Source: Gonatopus flavifemur (Eukaryota; Arthropoda; Insecta; Hymenoptera; Dryinidae). From it: DNA of 64,000 nt. Positions 13,779-25,199 of this stretch are shown here, one piece after another. The translations under genes were made by a program, and so were the position numbers. How positions within the stretch are numbered: the first letter of the stretch is position 1; each line of letters opens with the position of its first letter. Where the stretch lies: assembly GCA_018340375.1 (NCBI GenBank), contig JAFFJZ010000003.1, forward strand, positions 25,978,001 through 26,042,000. The letters are read 5' to 3'. The notes under the pieces were generated by a model. It saw only the letters and a list, made by a program, of their open reading frames with translations. It had not been told where the DNA came from and ran no database searches.

Positions 13779-14095
13779 CAGAGAGAAGATGAGAGCGCTC
13801 ACGGCCGGGGTTCCATTGCTAGTAAGGGGATCACGTGAAACAGACCCACCAACCCCCTCTCTCATTTTTTCCTCTTTCAATTCATGATCATAAAGAATCA
13901 TATCCATTCAGTATCGGTACATGATTAAATTTTGATTGAGTACGTATTGAAAAGTATTCAAAAGAAATGCGTAATTTTTGGTTATTAAAAAATAAAATCG
14001 CTGTAGGTCTACTTCCATGATCCAACCGCCAGGAGACCAGTGGAACTTTTACTAGCGGCGCATAGGTGCCCGTGAGCGCTCTCATCTTCTCTCTG
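13779..14095. mobile_element. 317-bp MITE with a 7-bp target duplication
   Basis: The inverted ends share CAGAGAGAAGATGAGAGCGC and continue TCACGG, a perfect 26-bp match. They are flanked by an exact TCTACAC on both sides (13,772-13,778 and 14,096-14,102). The subterminal parts also pair imperfectly (GTTCCATTGCTAGTAA against the complement of TTTTACTAGCGG). Seven-base duplications are seen in some P-superfamily elements such as 1360/Hoppel, and 8-bp ones in hAT; the superfamily is therefore uncertain. There is no coding capacity. The right-hand duplication overlaps the left end of the next MITE, which makes this the younger insertion. Confidence 0.85.
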
Positions 14096-14099
14096 TCTA

Positions 14100-14230
14100 C
14101 ACTGTAAAAAAGTGGTGTCAAAACGGTGTCAGAATTACTACAGAATTGACACAACGTGGATTCTATACAAGTCCATCCGAACTCGGTGTCAGAATAACAC
14201 CAAACAATGTTAGAATGATACTTTACAGTG
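14100..14230. mobile_element. 131-bp mariner-type MITE, CACTGTAAA ends
   Basis: The left CACTGTAAAAAAGTGG and the right ACTTTACAGTG are inverted copies, preceded by TA on the left and followed by TG (a decayed TA) on the right. The interior repeats GGTGTCA and its complement several times. The left end is shared with the 7-bp duplication of the neighbouring MITE. Confidence 0.7.
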
Positions 14231-15849
14231 TGGAAATGCCACCACGTGGTGTTGAAACAACCCTATTTGGGGTGAATTTTTTTTACCACTTTTCATTGAA
14301 GACACTATTGTCATTGTTATGATTCTCTCTTCCTCTCTCCGAAATGGTGGAAAAACATATACTCAACGATAGCAGGAAGATTTGTAATAAGTGCGGTGTA
14401 ATGAAATCAATTCACGAACATTCATTTCATTTAGAAATGGTTTTACGCATGAGTCTGTAGGATGATAATTATATGATAAAGTCGATTTTACGAACCCCAT
14501 CGAGAATTCTTTATGCTCTGATAAAAATGATGCTGAATAGCAGAAAGAATTCTCGAAGTTCAATATATCGAGGGGATTTTTTCATTTATCTTATCGTGTC
14601 TTTCAAATAAATATATGATTTCACTTATTATTTTTTTATCATTTTATTCCTTATTCCATTTCCTTGAAATGATTTGCTTCTCGCTTCTATACACGTGAAA
14701 TATCGATGAAGTTATGTATACGTAACTTGATATTTAAACTCCAAAATGATGCCTTTGCTGATTTCCGGAATGTTAGTTGTATCTTTCAATGCTGGGAGCA
14801 CTTTGATACCTTTATCTCCTCTCGTTATCTCCCTTGTTTCCCTTTCATGTTACTTCCTTACACGTTTCCTCATTTTCTTCTTCCCTCAACTACATTCATC
14901 TACTACTAAGTTTCAATTTTAAATTGAATATTTGAAATGTTTAATATCGCGTCATGAAAATAATGAGAACTTTCCTAAATCGGCTGGAATTTCAATGAAA
15001 ATTTCATCGAGTTAAGAAATAAGAGTATTCGAAATGATCAAAACCTTGAAGATATGAGGCTTTTACAATGACAATCGAAGACTGTATCATCGGAGAATGT
15101 TGAAATTCTCCATTGTAAACTTTCATTAAGTCTTCATGAGAAGGAATTGACAAGGAATTGATTGAAATCGTTCGAATAATTGTTTCGATCAGAGGGATGT
15201 AACGATAACATATAATAAATATTTGAACATTGAATTTTGAAATATTAAATACTTCGAAAGTTACATGCAGCACTTTGTTCGTATTCAATCCTGTATAACT
15301 GAAGTACCGTAAAAGTTACACAGATATACTTATCTCATTGACGATATAAATGGTAGTATAGAGAGCAAGATACCTCATAGCGATGTAATGCGTTCTTTGA
15401 AATATCATGTTCCGCTTTTCAATTGCAATACCAAGTGTAAAGTGCATTACGCATTTGGAACAGCTTTGATTATGAATTACAAAGTTATCAAATCCCCAAA
15501 GAAATTTTACACACTTTTCTCTTCATCGATGTGTCTGTTCTAATCGTTTGTCGGATGCCTTTGCCACCATGAATTTGAAAAGCACTCTCACGTTATTCTT
15601 ACACACGTACTCATTCAATTCTCTTACTCTAAAACATTGAACTCACTTTACTATCGATTTGGCAATGAGCCAAAACCAATATACGCCAATTCAAGATTAT
15701 ATTTACTCGTTGTGTCACTTCTTTTGCATACTCATTTTCACGCTAATCTTTATCACGGAATATTCATTTCATTCGTGCAGAACTGATTAATTCTTGACAT
15801 TTTTAAATTCTTTCTGTTTGTAAGGTTACAAAGTGATAAACTTTGTGTA
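14231..15849. other. Non-coding spacer
   Basis: AT-rich, with a CACCACGTGGTG palindrome at its left edge (about 14,238-14,249). I see no gene, tandem repeat or paired ends. Confidence 0.45.
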
Positions 15850-16017
15850 TTTTTAACACACGTGTATGTCCCAAGAGGTCCATTCGCAATTTATTTTGCA
15901 TATTAACACAAAAATGTTAAATTTACACTGGAAACCTGTGAATTTTAGAATTTGATATGTTGTTTTCAATACGAACTCTGAGTGGACCTCTCGTGACACA
16001 AAATTTTTCGCTGTGTA
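15850..16017. mobile_element. Degenerate inverted-repeat element with GAGGTCCA arms
   Basis: GTCCCAAGAGGTCCATTCG (15,868-15,886) pairs with the complement of CGAACTCTGAGTGGACCTC (about 15,972-15,990). The outer parts are related but diverged (ACACAGCGAAAAATTTTGTG on the right, read inward; TTTGTGTATTTTTAACACAC on the left). The interior has a second small inverted pair around TTAACACAAAAATGTTAA. Ends are approximate and no clear duplication is visible. Confidence 0.5.
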
Positions 16018-16084
16018 CGAATTATTAACAGGAAACAGGATTCTTTGGGTTTCAATTCATCTGTGAAATTGATTGCATGAAAAC

Positions 16085-16212
16085 ACACACTGCACAAAAT
16101 TTGCAAAATATGGATCCTTCCTAGATTGGTGCAAATTTTGCAAACTCAGCAAGCAAGAAAAGGGCACAAGCATTGAAGTTTGCACAGTTTGCAAAATTTG
16201 CACAAATGTTCG
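16085..16212 (+). repeat. Degenerate iteration of the word TTTGCAAAAT
   Basis: GCACAAAATTTGCAAAAT, GTGCAAATTTTGCAAAC, TTTGCACAGTTTGCAAAATT and TTTGCACAAATG occur within about 130 bp: a loose tandem/inverted array of one palindrome-like word. It yields a cysteine-rich frame (CxxC-like spacing) that is a by-product of the repeat and not a zinc-finger protein. Confidence 0.6.
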
Positions 16213-16280
16213 AAGCATCCTATGTCGTACATTTTTTTACTATCATAAAAATATTTTGTTATAATAATCAAAATTCTGTT

Positions 16281-16431
16281 GCCACAACGAAATATTTTTC
16301 CCCTCAACATTTCAAACATTCATTATGTTCTCTAAATGATATCAAGAAGTTCTCCAAAGCAGTCGATTTCTGAAATCTTTTAGAGGATATAATGAATGTT
16401 TGCAATGTTGAGGGGGAAAATGTCCACTGGG
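16281..16431. mobile_element. About 150-bp foldback element
   Basis: TTTTTCCCCTCAACATTTCA and AAACATTCATTATGTTCTCT pair with the complement of AATGAATGTTTGCAATGTTG and AGGGGGAAAATG, nearly base for base through about 60 bp. The outer ends are GCCACAACG on the left and, read inward from the right, CCCAGTGGAC. No convincing target duplication is seen. Confidence 0.65.
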
Positions 16432-19400
16432 TAACATGATTTTTTCGAAAAATTCATAATTTATTCTTGAATACAAATTTGTTTGTGAAAGTTGCTTGAA
16501 ACTTTCTACCACATTGCACCTGAAGTATTTGTCACCGCAACTAGCGCCAAGTGAAATTATTTTGAAATTGAAGAAATTGTCAGATATTCGAAAAATATAT
16601 TGTTGATATAACGTTCTTTTGTAAGAGTTAACATTGTAATATTCGACACAATGCAATAATATAAAAAACAGCACATTTCACGATGTGACGATTTGAATAG
16701 AATAATGTTGCAGATATAGTCCTTCTCTACGATTCTCACGTCGAATATAAGAGGTGATATTTTTTCTCAACACAACATTGTTTTGAAAAAAAGTTGTAAA
16801 TACGGTGGAGAATCATTATTTTTCTAATTTTATAATCCTTCAATGTAATTTGAGCAATCGATAACTATAGTTGAATAGGTCAACTCCATCAATATCCAAG
16901 TATGAAAACCATTTCAACGGAAGAGATTATATAATGCAAAAGCCATGATACAAAAATATAGATGATACAATGCCTGTGTTGATCTCATTTAATGCGCCCC
17001 GTTCGGATCTTAATTGCATCGACAATAAAATCATGAGATCACAGTTCGAGACTTTATTCAGACTCATCGACACGAATCGAATCATTTACAACCTATAAAA
17101 TAAAAGAACACCGCACAAGTCCATTCTCAGGTCAGGAAAAAATGGCATTCAAGTTGTGGAAACAGGATGAAAGAAAGAGGTGACCTAAATGTATATGAGT
17201 TTAAAAAGAATTCAAAAGAGAAGCTCCAAAGGTTTCGATTCAAATAAGCCGAGGAAGAAAATAGTTTAAAACGAAAACAGCCAACATTTTCTAATGAAGC
17301 AGTAGCCGTTGATTCGAGTTCGTGTGAGTATTTTTGTTTTATTCCTTATTTGAGTTGATGTCTTCATTCTTATCGTTTTCCTTTGTTCTTGGATTTGCTT
17401 TGTATTGTTCGTTTGATGTTTTTTGGTTGAATGGAAAAGTTGTGCAGTTTTTTTCTTCTCTGATCGAGCAGTGGTTTCGAAGGTATGAATGGAAGTACGA
17501 ATTTTGTTTTGATTCTTCTACGAGAAATATTTTTTCCTGATTTCCTTATTTCTTTTCATGATATTGGATCGAATACATCGTTACAAGAACACAATGGAAT
17601 AAAACTCTGGTACTCAATCTTTCAAGTAATTATCAATTCAAATTGTAGCATCGAATCGCAGTTTCGAAGTATTTCCTTCTTTTTTTTTGAATTATCAGGA
17701 AGCTTATTTACTTTGTAGTGATTATTTTCGAGTAAGAAGAGCATTCCTTCGAACGAATTCTGCGAAATGCGATGCAGAAATTTCCAATTACTTTGTACAG
17801 TGATGGGAAGAAATGCTGGTTCTATCCTGACACCGTAATGAAGCACCGCTGCTTTGTTACAGAGTTACAGAGAGGGTATTCTTTTTGATCCGATCTCGGT
17901 TGTGTCAGGTTCGGGAACAATTCATTATGATTCTACGGCAGAGTTTGAATTTTTCTACTTCACCGAGACGAAAGAATTAAAAAAAAAAAAAAAGTAAATT
18001 CCACGTGGAAAAAAATAAAACCGAAGAATTCGATTTATAAATGCCAAAAATCAATAGATATCATCGAGGTGAATTTTATTTGAATATTTCGAAGAGAATT
18101 ATGTGAAGTTTGCGTGAACTTCAGGTTTGTGTGAAAATCAATGGGCAAGGAAGTTGAGATGGCATCGCGATACCGTTGGGGTTTGGTGACGAATTTAGAA
18201 TATCGATAGATGAACGAGTGTCTGATTTCTGTGACGAATACTAATTCGTCTTGATGCGCGGATCTCAATGAATACTACATAGAATATATATATATAATTC
18301 CCGCAACGACCAACTTTTGTACATCAACACCTAGAAATATCATAAACCCGCCGCGTGGGATATGAAATTTCACTGTAACCGAGTGTCATTTATTCTCGTA
18401 GCTCGTTGTGCATGGTAGGGAGTATAATTTCACGATGATTATCCGGTATGAAAGTGCACGAAAGGTGAAAAAGTTTATCAAACTTGGAAGAAACTAAAGG
18501 AAGTTGAGTTTATGAACTGAGAATCGGTTTTTATGATTATAGTGCGAGCGTGGGGTAAATATGGGTTCTCTTAAACACGCTGCTCCGTGGAACGCCTTGT
18601 GAATATTTTTTTTTCACCTCATCTTCCAACTAAAAATCCACGCGATCGTTTATTTGCCAATAATAATTCAACGACCCAAAATCTGATGGTTCCTCATCTT
18701 TCATAATCAATCACAATGATGCTAGATTAAGCATGTGTCTTACGATGCAGAAATGCTTTCGAGTCTTCTGGATTTCTCTCTTGTAAGAACACTTCACTGT
18801 GTCTCATAATTTCTCACATTTCATATTTTTCACATAGTTGAGAATTTATCTTATACTTTCATGAAAAATTTTCCCGCGAAAAAACATCAATGGACTCAGT
18901 CAGATATCAAGTATCTTGAAGAAATTCCATTTGAAATGACAAATATTTCTAGTTGTCGTGTTAATATCTTATACCTGAAAACATGTTGTATCGTCTCTTC
19001 AAATAACCCGGTGAAAAACAACACCTTGAGAAGATAAATAGAAAGAAAATGAATCCAAACATCGATTATATTCATCGGATGTTGAAAATTTAATAACATC
19101 AAATAATATTTTCAGTTATATGGAATCGACGTTGAAATCGAATATCTATAAATTTGATTCGCTGCAGTGGAACGTACTTGAATCGTTTAATATAAAATGT
19201 AATCAGATTAAACGGATGACAAACATAAAATTTTATTCGAAGAAAGATAAAATGATGAAAGTATATCGATTAGATGAGCAAATAAATTTTCAAAAAAATC
19301 ACCGAGAAAAGAGAATAAATGTCATTTTTGGGGAAAATAATTGAGAAACGTACTCGTCTTCCATAACGATGTTGGGAGTTGGTTTTGCGGCTTTTGAGGA

Positions 19401-22400
19401 AACTTTACCACAATAAATTGTAATTAATTTTCAAAGCGGGTGAAGAATGCTTTGTAATAAATGCAAAAAGTTTTTGATCAAATCATGAATTCAATGTACA
19501 AGAATGATTCTCTGAGGGCTGTTGTCCTTTGCAGTGCTCTCAAATTTGACACAGAAACCTTACTCACATGGACGGTAACTGTACGAAATATTGTACTTTG
19601 TGTGCATTTGTTGAGTAAAACGGAGATGGCTCGGGATTTTAATAAATTTCGAAATTTGGTGAATTTCGTTGCCTTTGACTGGAGATAAAATTCATTCAAC
19701 CGTCTTTTGGTTACACTTAACCAGTAAATATAGTAAAAACATTTGAATAAATTCTCGTTTGTAGTAGAGTCAAATAAAATCTTCTAAACTAATAAATGTT
19801 CCTGTTTTACTCGACTTTGGGTGATCTTACGTCAATCCATTTTTTCCATGTACTTATCCCTAGTAGAAATTATGATTGGAAATTAGATGGGCCTCAGCTA
19901 GTTTTTCCAGATGTTAGGTTAGTTTCTAGCTAGTTTCTGGCCTGTGCCCATCCAGATGTCCCAGGGAATTGCTAGAATGTTGTTCAAATTGGTAATTAGA
20001 AATGTGAAATCATGTGTTCTCTGTAAAATCACACAATGTATTTTGACATGTAATCTCCAGTCAAGAACGTTACTTTTGAATTTATTTCCATAAAATAATC
20101 CCGAGTGACAAATTGAAATGTTGGGGCTTCCTTTTACTCCTCTGACCGTGTTAATGAGCTATAAATGTTACTGTACGATCAGTTGACGCATGAAAAATCT
20201 ACATAAACCAACTAAATGTTTGGGCACTCAAGTCAAATTGGCTGAAATGTGATATCCAGTTGCCCCCACGTGGGTCCCATCTAGTAGGTAGATGGTCCCA
20301 GACAAATATCTACCATGGTATATCGCTGCTTTTGTGAACTGTAAGGATTCCGTGTCGAAAGTAGTACTGGTCCATTGGAAGAGTACTCCAAGACTCGTCA
20401 GGTCGTTGTAAGAAATTCGCAAAGCTTAGTAACGCCTTGTAATGGCCTCCCAACCCTCGCACATATAGTTTTTCAAGTATAACTATGAAAATTCTAAACA
20501 AGTAATCTTCTGAACAACCTCATGCATATCTCAGCTTGAAAAAAAAACACACATCATAATCACGAATTTACAACCACACGTCATATAGCGAATTATTGAA
20601 TTTTCAACAGCAATTACTCGAATGTCAATAATTCACCGTTATACCATACATCATTCGTTCGTACTTGTTTTTCTCACGAAGATGACGCTATAGGGACGAG
20701 GAAAAATCTCATACATATTCATATTAACAAATAAGATAACAACTTGTATCTCGGGATGAAATATCAAAAGCTCCAGCTGAGAATACTTTCAACTAAATAA
20801 GATTTTATTCAATTCGTTCGAGAAACAAGACTTTGGCCGACAATCCAAACACCAAAATGAAATCTACGCAATTTATCTTGAGTGTCGTTCTCTCCGTCCC
20901 AACTGTCTTTTCAAATGTACCTCGCCAATCTCTTAAATAATTCACTATGCGAAATAATGAATTGTTGTTTCCGTGTTCTCTGTTCTCTTGAAAATTCTCC
21001 AACTCTGTGAATCAGTTTCGTCAGTGGGAGGGAATGATGTAAAAAACCATGCGAGTTTTATCCGAATCGGTGAATTTATCGAATCCATGTCGTTCGAATG
21101 AATTTATAAATTTATAATAAATTTGTTTCTGGATTAGAATTGAATTGTCTCTGTTTTATGTACAGAATTGAGTAACTATGGTTGTTTGATCTTCAGTATG
21201 GGATACGAATAGAGGATCTCGACGGTACGATATAAAGGAGCGCATACGCGCCTCTTTGTAAATCCATATAAATTTGAAACAAACCGTACGCATTATATTT
21301 ATTCGACGTTAAAAGCATTATCAGGTAGGTTTAATAAGCAAATAGTGGTTTGTGTAATGAAAGCAATTATTAACGAACACGCGTGCGTGTGTTAGTGCGG
21401 GCGTAATGTCGTTGGTCGCATAGCAATTAAAACGGCATAGCACTATAATTTGTCCTTCTAATTGAAACAAGGCGTGGCGTTTACTACGTTGTTGCGTATT
21501 CACGAAAACTGTTGTTACGTGGGTTCAGCCATCGGGAAAAGCTTCGCCACTATATTTTAGAACCTACTGCAGTTTGCGATACAGCAACAATGATGAAAAC
21601 GACGTCCTATTAAGCGTCTGCAATATTAAGCGTTACTGCGCTCTGAATCCTCCCTTAATCCTGCTTTGAAAACGCTTTGTCGTTATTGAGCACGAACCGT
21701 GTCGACTGTTTCAACATGATGGAAACTTTCATTGTATATTCTCTTCTGCACAGCGAGAAAAAATTAATTATTGTATCTGAGTGAACGCGGCATTCAAAAC
21801 TGTCAAGAGAATAATATTTTTCTTCTATCAAAAAGAGAAGGGAAAGAAATTCAGGGAACTAATAACGATAACACCACGATTGTACATCGCTAAGACGTTG
21901 TTGTACGACCAGCTTGACACGGTGGGATCGTTTTCATAAACAAATCCGTTCAATATTGCCGCCGTTTACAATTTTGCCTTCACAATGATTTTTCTTTTTG
22001 TATATTCCATCAGACATATATACATATCTCATGCAACCCTTCTTCCAATGTCCTTATTTTTTCTGTCTCATTTCTTGCAGCATACGTCTTATATTGTAAT
22101 ACAGGTTTTATTTAAAGAAAAAGAAGAAGAACGAGAAGAAAATGCACAAGAAAGCATTGAGGAACAAGCTATCTTTTCAGATGTTCGTGTGTACGCTTTC
22201 ACGTGTGTTTGTGATATCATAAAATTTCAATTTCTCATATAGCGCCACCTGAGAATACGTAAACGCACATGGAAACATGTACTGACGAAGGTGTATAAAC
22301 GTTTTATAAAATCTTTTCCAAGTGTACACCCGGTACAACCAAGACTAAAAATGTGTACAGGGAGTTCTACGTTCATAGGGCGATCGATACGAAGAACTGT

Positions 22401-22442
22401 CGTTCGTTCAATCTTCCGGTTCTAGAAAAAGGAAATGTACCG
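16432..22442. other. 6-kb stretch without genes
   Basis: Long AT-rich interval with many chance open frames and no recognisable product. It holds a patch rich in CTAGCTAGTTT and CCAGATG words (about 19,885-19,985) that may belong to the same class as other word-iterated repeats, plus a fragment shared with 27.36 kb (listed separately). Otherwise I see nothing bounded. Confidence 0.4.
20251..20302 (+). repeat. Short dispersed repeat fragment, copy 1
   Basis: GTGATATCCAGTTG ... TAGATGGTCCCAG shares its two outer words, in the same order and at similar spacing, with 27,355-27,404. TAGATGG is inverted 5 bp upstream as CCATCTA. Too short to classify. Confidence 0.35.
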
Positions 22443-22443
22443 G

Positions 22444-22474
<31 letters not shown>

Positions 22475-22497
22475 GAAGGGAGAGGGGAGAGAGAGAA
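22443..22497 (+). repeat. (GA)n microsatellite
   Basis: A perfect GA core of about 14 units, flanked by GGAA/GGGA variants extending the purine run to nearly 60 bases. Confidence 0.9.
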
Positions 22498-23842
22498 GCA
22501 AATAGGCAGGAAGAGAGAAAGTAAAAAGCGGGAAAGAGTATGAGAGGTGGAGAAAACAGGGTGATTGATTGATTCAAATTCTGCGGGAACAATGTAGACA
22601 GAAAAATATCAACACTTTATAAAGTCAATTCAACTCGTATAGACAGCACACTCGCTGACGCAAAAACTGCAACTGCTTTACATGTAAAATCGGAATATAT
22701 GGTCAAATGAATTTATGAATATCAGAACAGTAAAAGGGTGAGGAAGGACTGTAGGTTTTTATGTTTTGGTATATTTCTACCTTAAAACCTGAATATCGTT
22801 GTGTTACTCTGAAATATTTTGTTCACCACCAAAACACAAAAGTTCATTCTAGATTAAATTCGTGAGATATTTTTTCTATTCCTTCCATTCGTGTTCCTCG
22901 ATGAGGTGAAATTTTTATTGTGAATTTTTCCATGAATCATATCGTGCATATTTTCATTCTGCACCATTATTCTCCCGTCAATGTTTCTCTAATTGCTCAT
23001 TAAATGGTCCCATCTATTCCATTGGAGATTCCTTTCCAGTCTCATGCAGTATATTCATGCGATTACCCGATCAATGATCGAAGAAAATTTTCTGCGGGGG
23101 AGAAGCCTTAGTTGCAGCTTGTTGAGATAAACCGAAAAAAACACGTGCGAATAAAAAAAAAGCATGTTTTCGTCTTGTTTTCAGAGAAAATTTGTTTGTA
23201 CCAATAAAACATTCATTTGGTCGGGAGGAACTTTTCTCATCAAAGTGACGTGTTTTTATTATTTAAATATTCCCTGTTGGATATGGTGGGTGGTTCGTGT
23301 TACATTGCGAAAAAAAATGGTTTTCGTCGATGAGAAATTTCTTTGTCTCAAAGACGTATGTCGGAGTTATCGCGATGAAAGATGCTTGTGAGATACGAGA
23401 AAATTTGATTTGCACGAAAAAAAATACAGCTTCAAGCTGAGAAAATATTTTCTCAGTTTAATGAAAGTTTTCTTGTTCGAGGAGAAAAATTATATAGATT
23501 GAATTGATTTAATCGAATCGATATATCCTGGGGTATGATATAATCGCGTTGCGAATTTTATCACTGCTATCTGGAAATACTTTCGGAATGATTAATGAAA
23601 AATTCAACATTCCGCGTTGGAATTCAATCCAAGTTATATCAAATCACAAGAGATACGAAGTGATCTGATAATTCAAACGTAAAACGTTCCGTTTACTCAG
23701 CAGCCAGATTACTTATTGATTTTACTGTGTACCTACTAATCTGAAACTCCTAAAGAATTGGATTGTTTTTTTTTCTCAAGGATTTTAAATTTTTACTCTC
23801 CTTTTATAATTATATTATCATGCATTGTTATGCACAGAAACA
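22498..23842. other. Non-coding spacer with a 20-bp perfect palindrome
   Basis: CTGAGAAAATATTTTCTCAG at 23,438-23,457 is a perfect 20-base palindrome; a short inverted CAGCTT/AAGCTG pair lies just upstream. It may be the tip of an old MITE, but no larger arms are visible. No gene seen. Confidence 0.45.
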
Positions 23843-24956
23843 AACTCTGCCTATTGGCACATGGCATCCTCGTTTGTGTTGAAAAAAAAATACATGTCTT
23901 TTTTCCCTCTCCCGCTTTTCTTAGAAAATCAGGTTGAAATTTATATAGGACTGCGATTCACACTGCACAAAGCTGTGGTGAAAATTTTATGAAAATTGGA
24001 TGATAGGAACGGAAGTTATCCGCATGGTAACGATGTTTACGAAATTTTCAAATTTTGTTTCGAAGCTCAGTGCTTACCACTTTCTTCCTTCAATTCCAAT
24101 TTGTTTGAAATTCACACCATACAACTAACCCCCTGGAAAAACTGATTATACTCCAAGTTTCATAGCATTTAAATGATACCGACATGGGGAAGGCATGATT
24201 TCAAAATATTGTCAAATAATGTGAATTACGAAACAAAAATTTTCCACAGTTTTCAATCGATTAGGATAAAACTCATATGGGACCACTATCGGATCATCAC
24301 TAGAACGTGGTATAAATTTCATTGCAATCGGATAATAGGAAGCGCAGATATACGCGTTCGCAGAATCACGATTTTTCGAAAAATTTCTCCTCCCCCCCTA
24401 CCGTTCTTTTGTAAGAACCAGGTTGAAACGTATATGGGACCACTATCAGCTCGGGTTCCAACTGTGGTAAAAGTTTCATGACGATCGGATAATACACGGA
24501 AAAAATAAGTAGTCCAAATTTTCGTTAACTAGTATGCCAATTTTGGACGGAGCACATGTTTAAAGAGAATTCGTATACTGGATTCTAATAATTCGTTAAC
24601 TGTGTTCACTATTCGTACAATGGAATCCATTTTTTATTTTCACCATCGAAACAATGGAAAGAGCCAACGAATTATTCAAATCCAGTGTACGAATTCTTCT
24701 CCAAATTGTGCTCCGTCCAAAAGTCACATACTAGTCAACGAAAATTTGGATCACTGATTTTTTCCGTGTAGGAACGGAAGATATACGCGGTCGCAGAATA
24801 GTTCAGATCCCCACAGACACGCAGAGAGACAGACACGAAACCAGAAGTACTCCCTGAGCTCTGAGGAACATTTTGGTCTGAGAGATTTTGAGTTTGGAGA
24901 CAAAAACATTGTTGGTCCCTCGAAACGATCATAAAGCTTCCCTCTAACGAGGAAGC
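23843..24956 (+). mobile_element. Repeated element E, copy 1, with a nested MITE
   Basis: Starting at AACTCTGCC and ending at ACGAGGAAGC, this matches 34,125-35,453 in the same orientation at roughly 85-90% by eye. Imperfect TIRs are visible: GGCATCCTCGTTTGTG on the left against TGCTTCCTCGTTAGAGG read inward from the right. The interior is built of diverged units around TTATATGGGACCACTATC, TTTCATGACGATCGGATAAT and AGATATACGCG, and it ends in a CAGA-rich tract (about 24,811-24,840). A 274-bp MITE interrupts it at 24,495-24,768. Short peptides such as VETYMGPLS run through several units but stops break them, so any coding origin is unproven. The superfamily is not recognised. Confidence 0.75.
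24495..24768. mobile_element. 274-bp foldback MITE inserted in element E copy 1
   Basis: The ends CACGGAAAAAAT and ATTTTTTCCGTG are exact inverses, each flanked by TA (24,493-24,494 and 24,769-24,770). Much of the interior folds back (TCCAAATTTTCGTTAACTAG against the complement of CTAGTCAACGAAAATTTGGA; GGACGGAGCACA against TGTGCTCCGTCC). The host element reads CGGATAAT...AGGAACGGAAGATATACGCG across the insertion. The uninterrupted paralogue at about 35,252 reads CGGATAAGCAGAACGGGAGA, an empty site. A TA target and CACGG ends indicate a Tc1/mariner-type MITE. Confidence 0.92.
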
Positions 24957-24980
24957 AAAAATTGTCTTGATTCTACACCA

Positions 24981-25166
24981 ATTGTCTCATATATAACGAA
25001 AAAAATATTTGTCTTGCCCCAAGTACATTTGCATTGAATCAAGAAGATATTTTGTCGTTTCAAATTTAGGTTTTGAATTTCTCTCAAACTGAAACAATAT
25101 TTTCTTGATTCGATGCGAATGTACTTGGGACAAGGCAAATATCGTTTTCGTTATATATGGAACAAT
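24981..25166. mobile_element. 186-bp foldback element
   Basis: ATTGTCTCATATATAACGAA at the left pairs with the complement of the right end (TTCGTTATATATGGAACAAT). Pairing continues inward through CAAGTACATTTGCATTGAAT and CAAGAAGATATT. It sits between element E copy 1 and copy B. No target duplication could be fixed. Confidence 0.75.
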
Positions 25167-25199
25167 GTTCTTCTTAATTATATATCTCAACCAGAAATT

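Noticed and set aside
16073..16264. Cysteine-rich small protein with CxxC-like spacing
   Set aside because: The cysteines come from repeated TTTGCAAA/TTTGCACA words; the frame is a by-product of the repeat.
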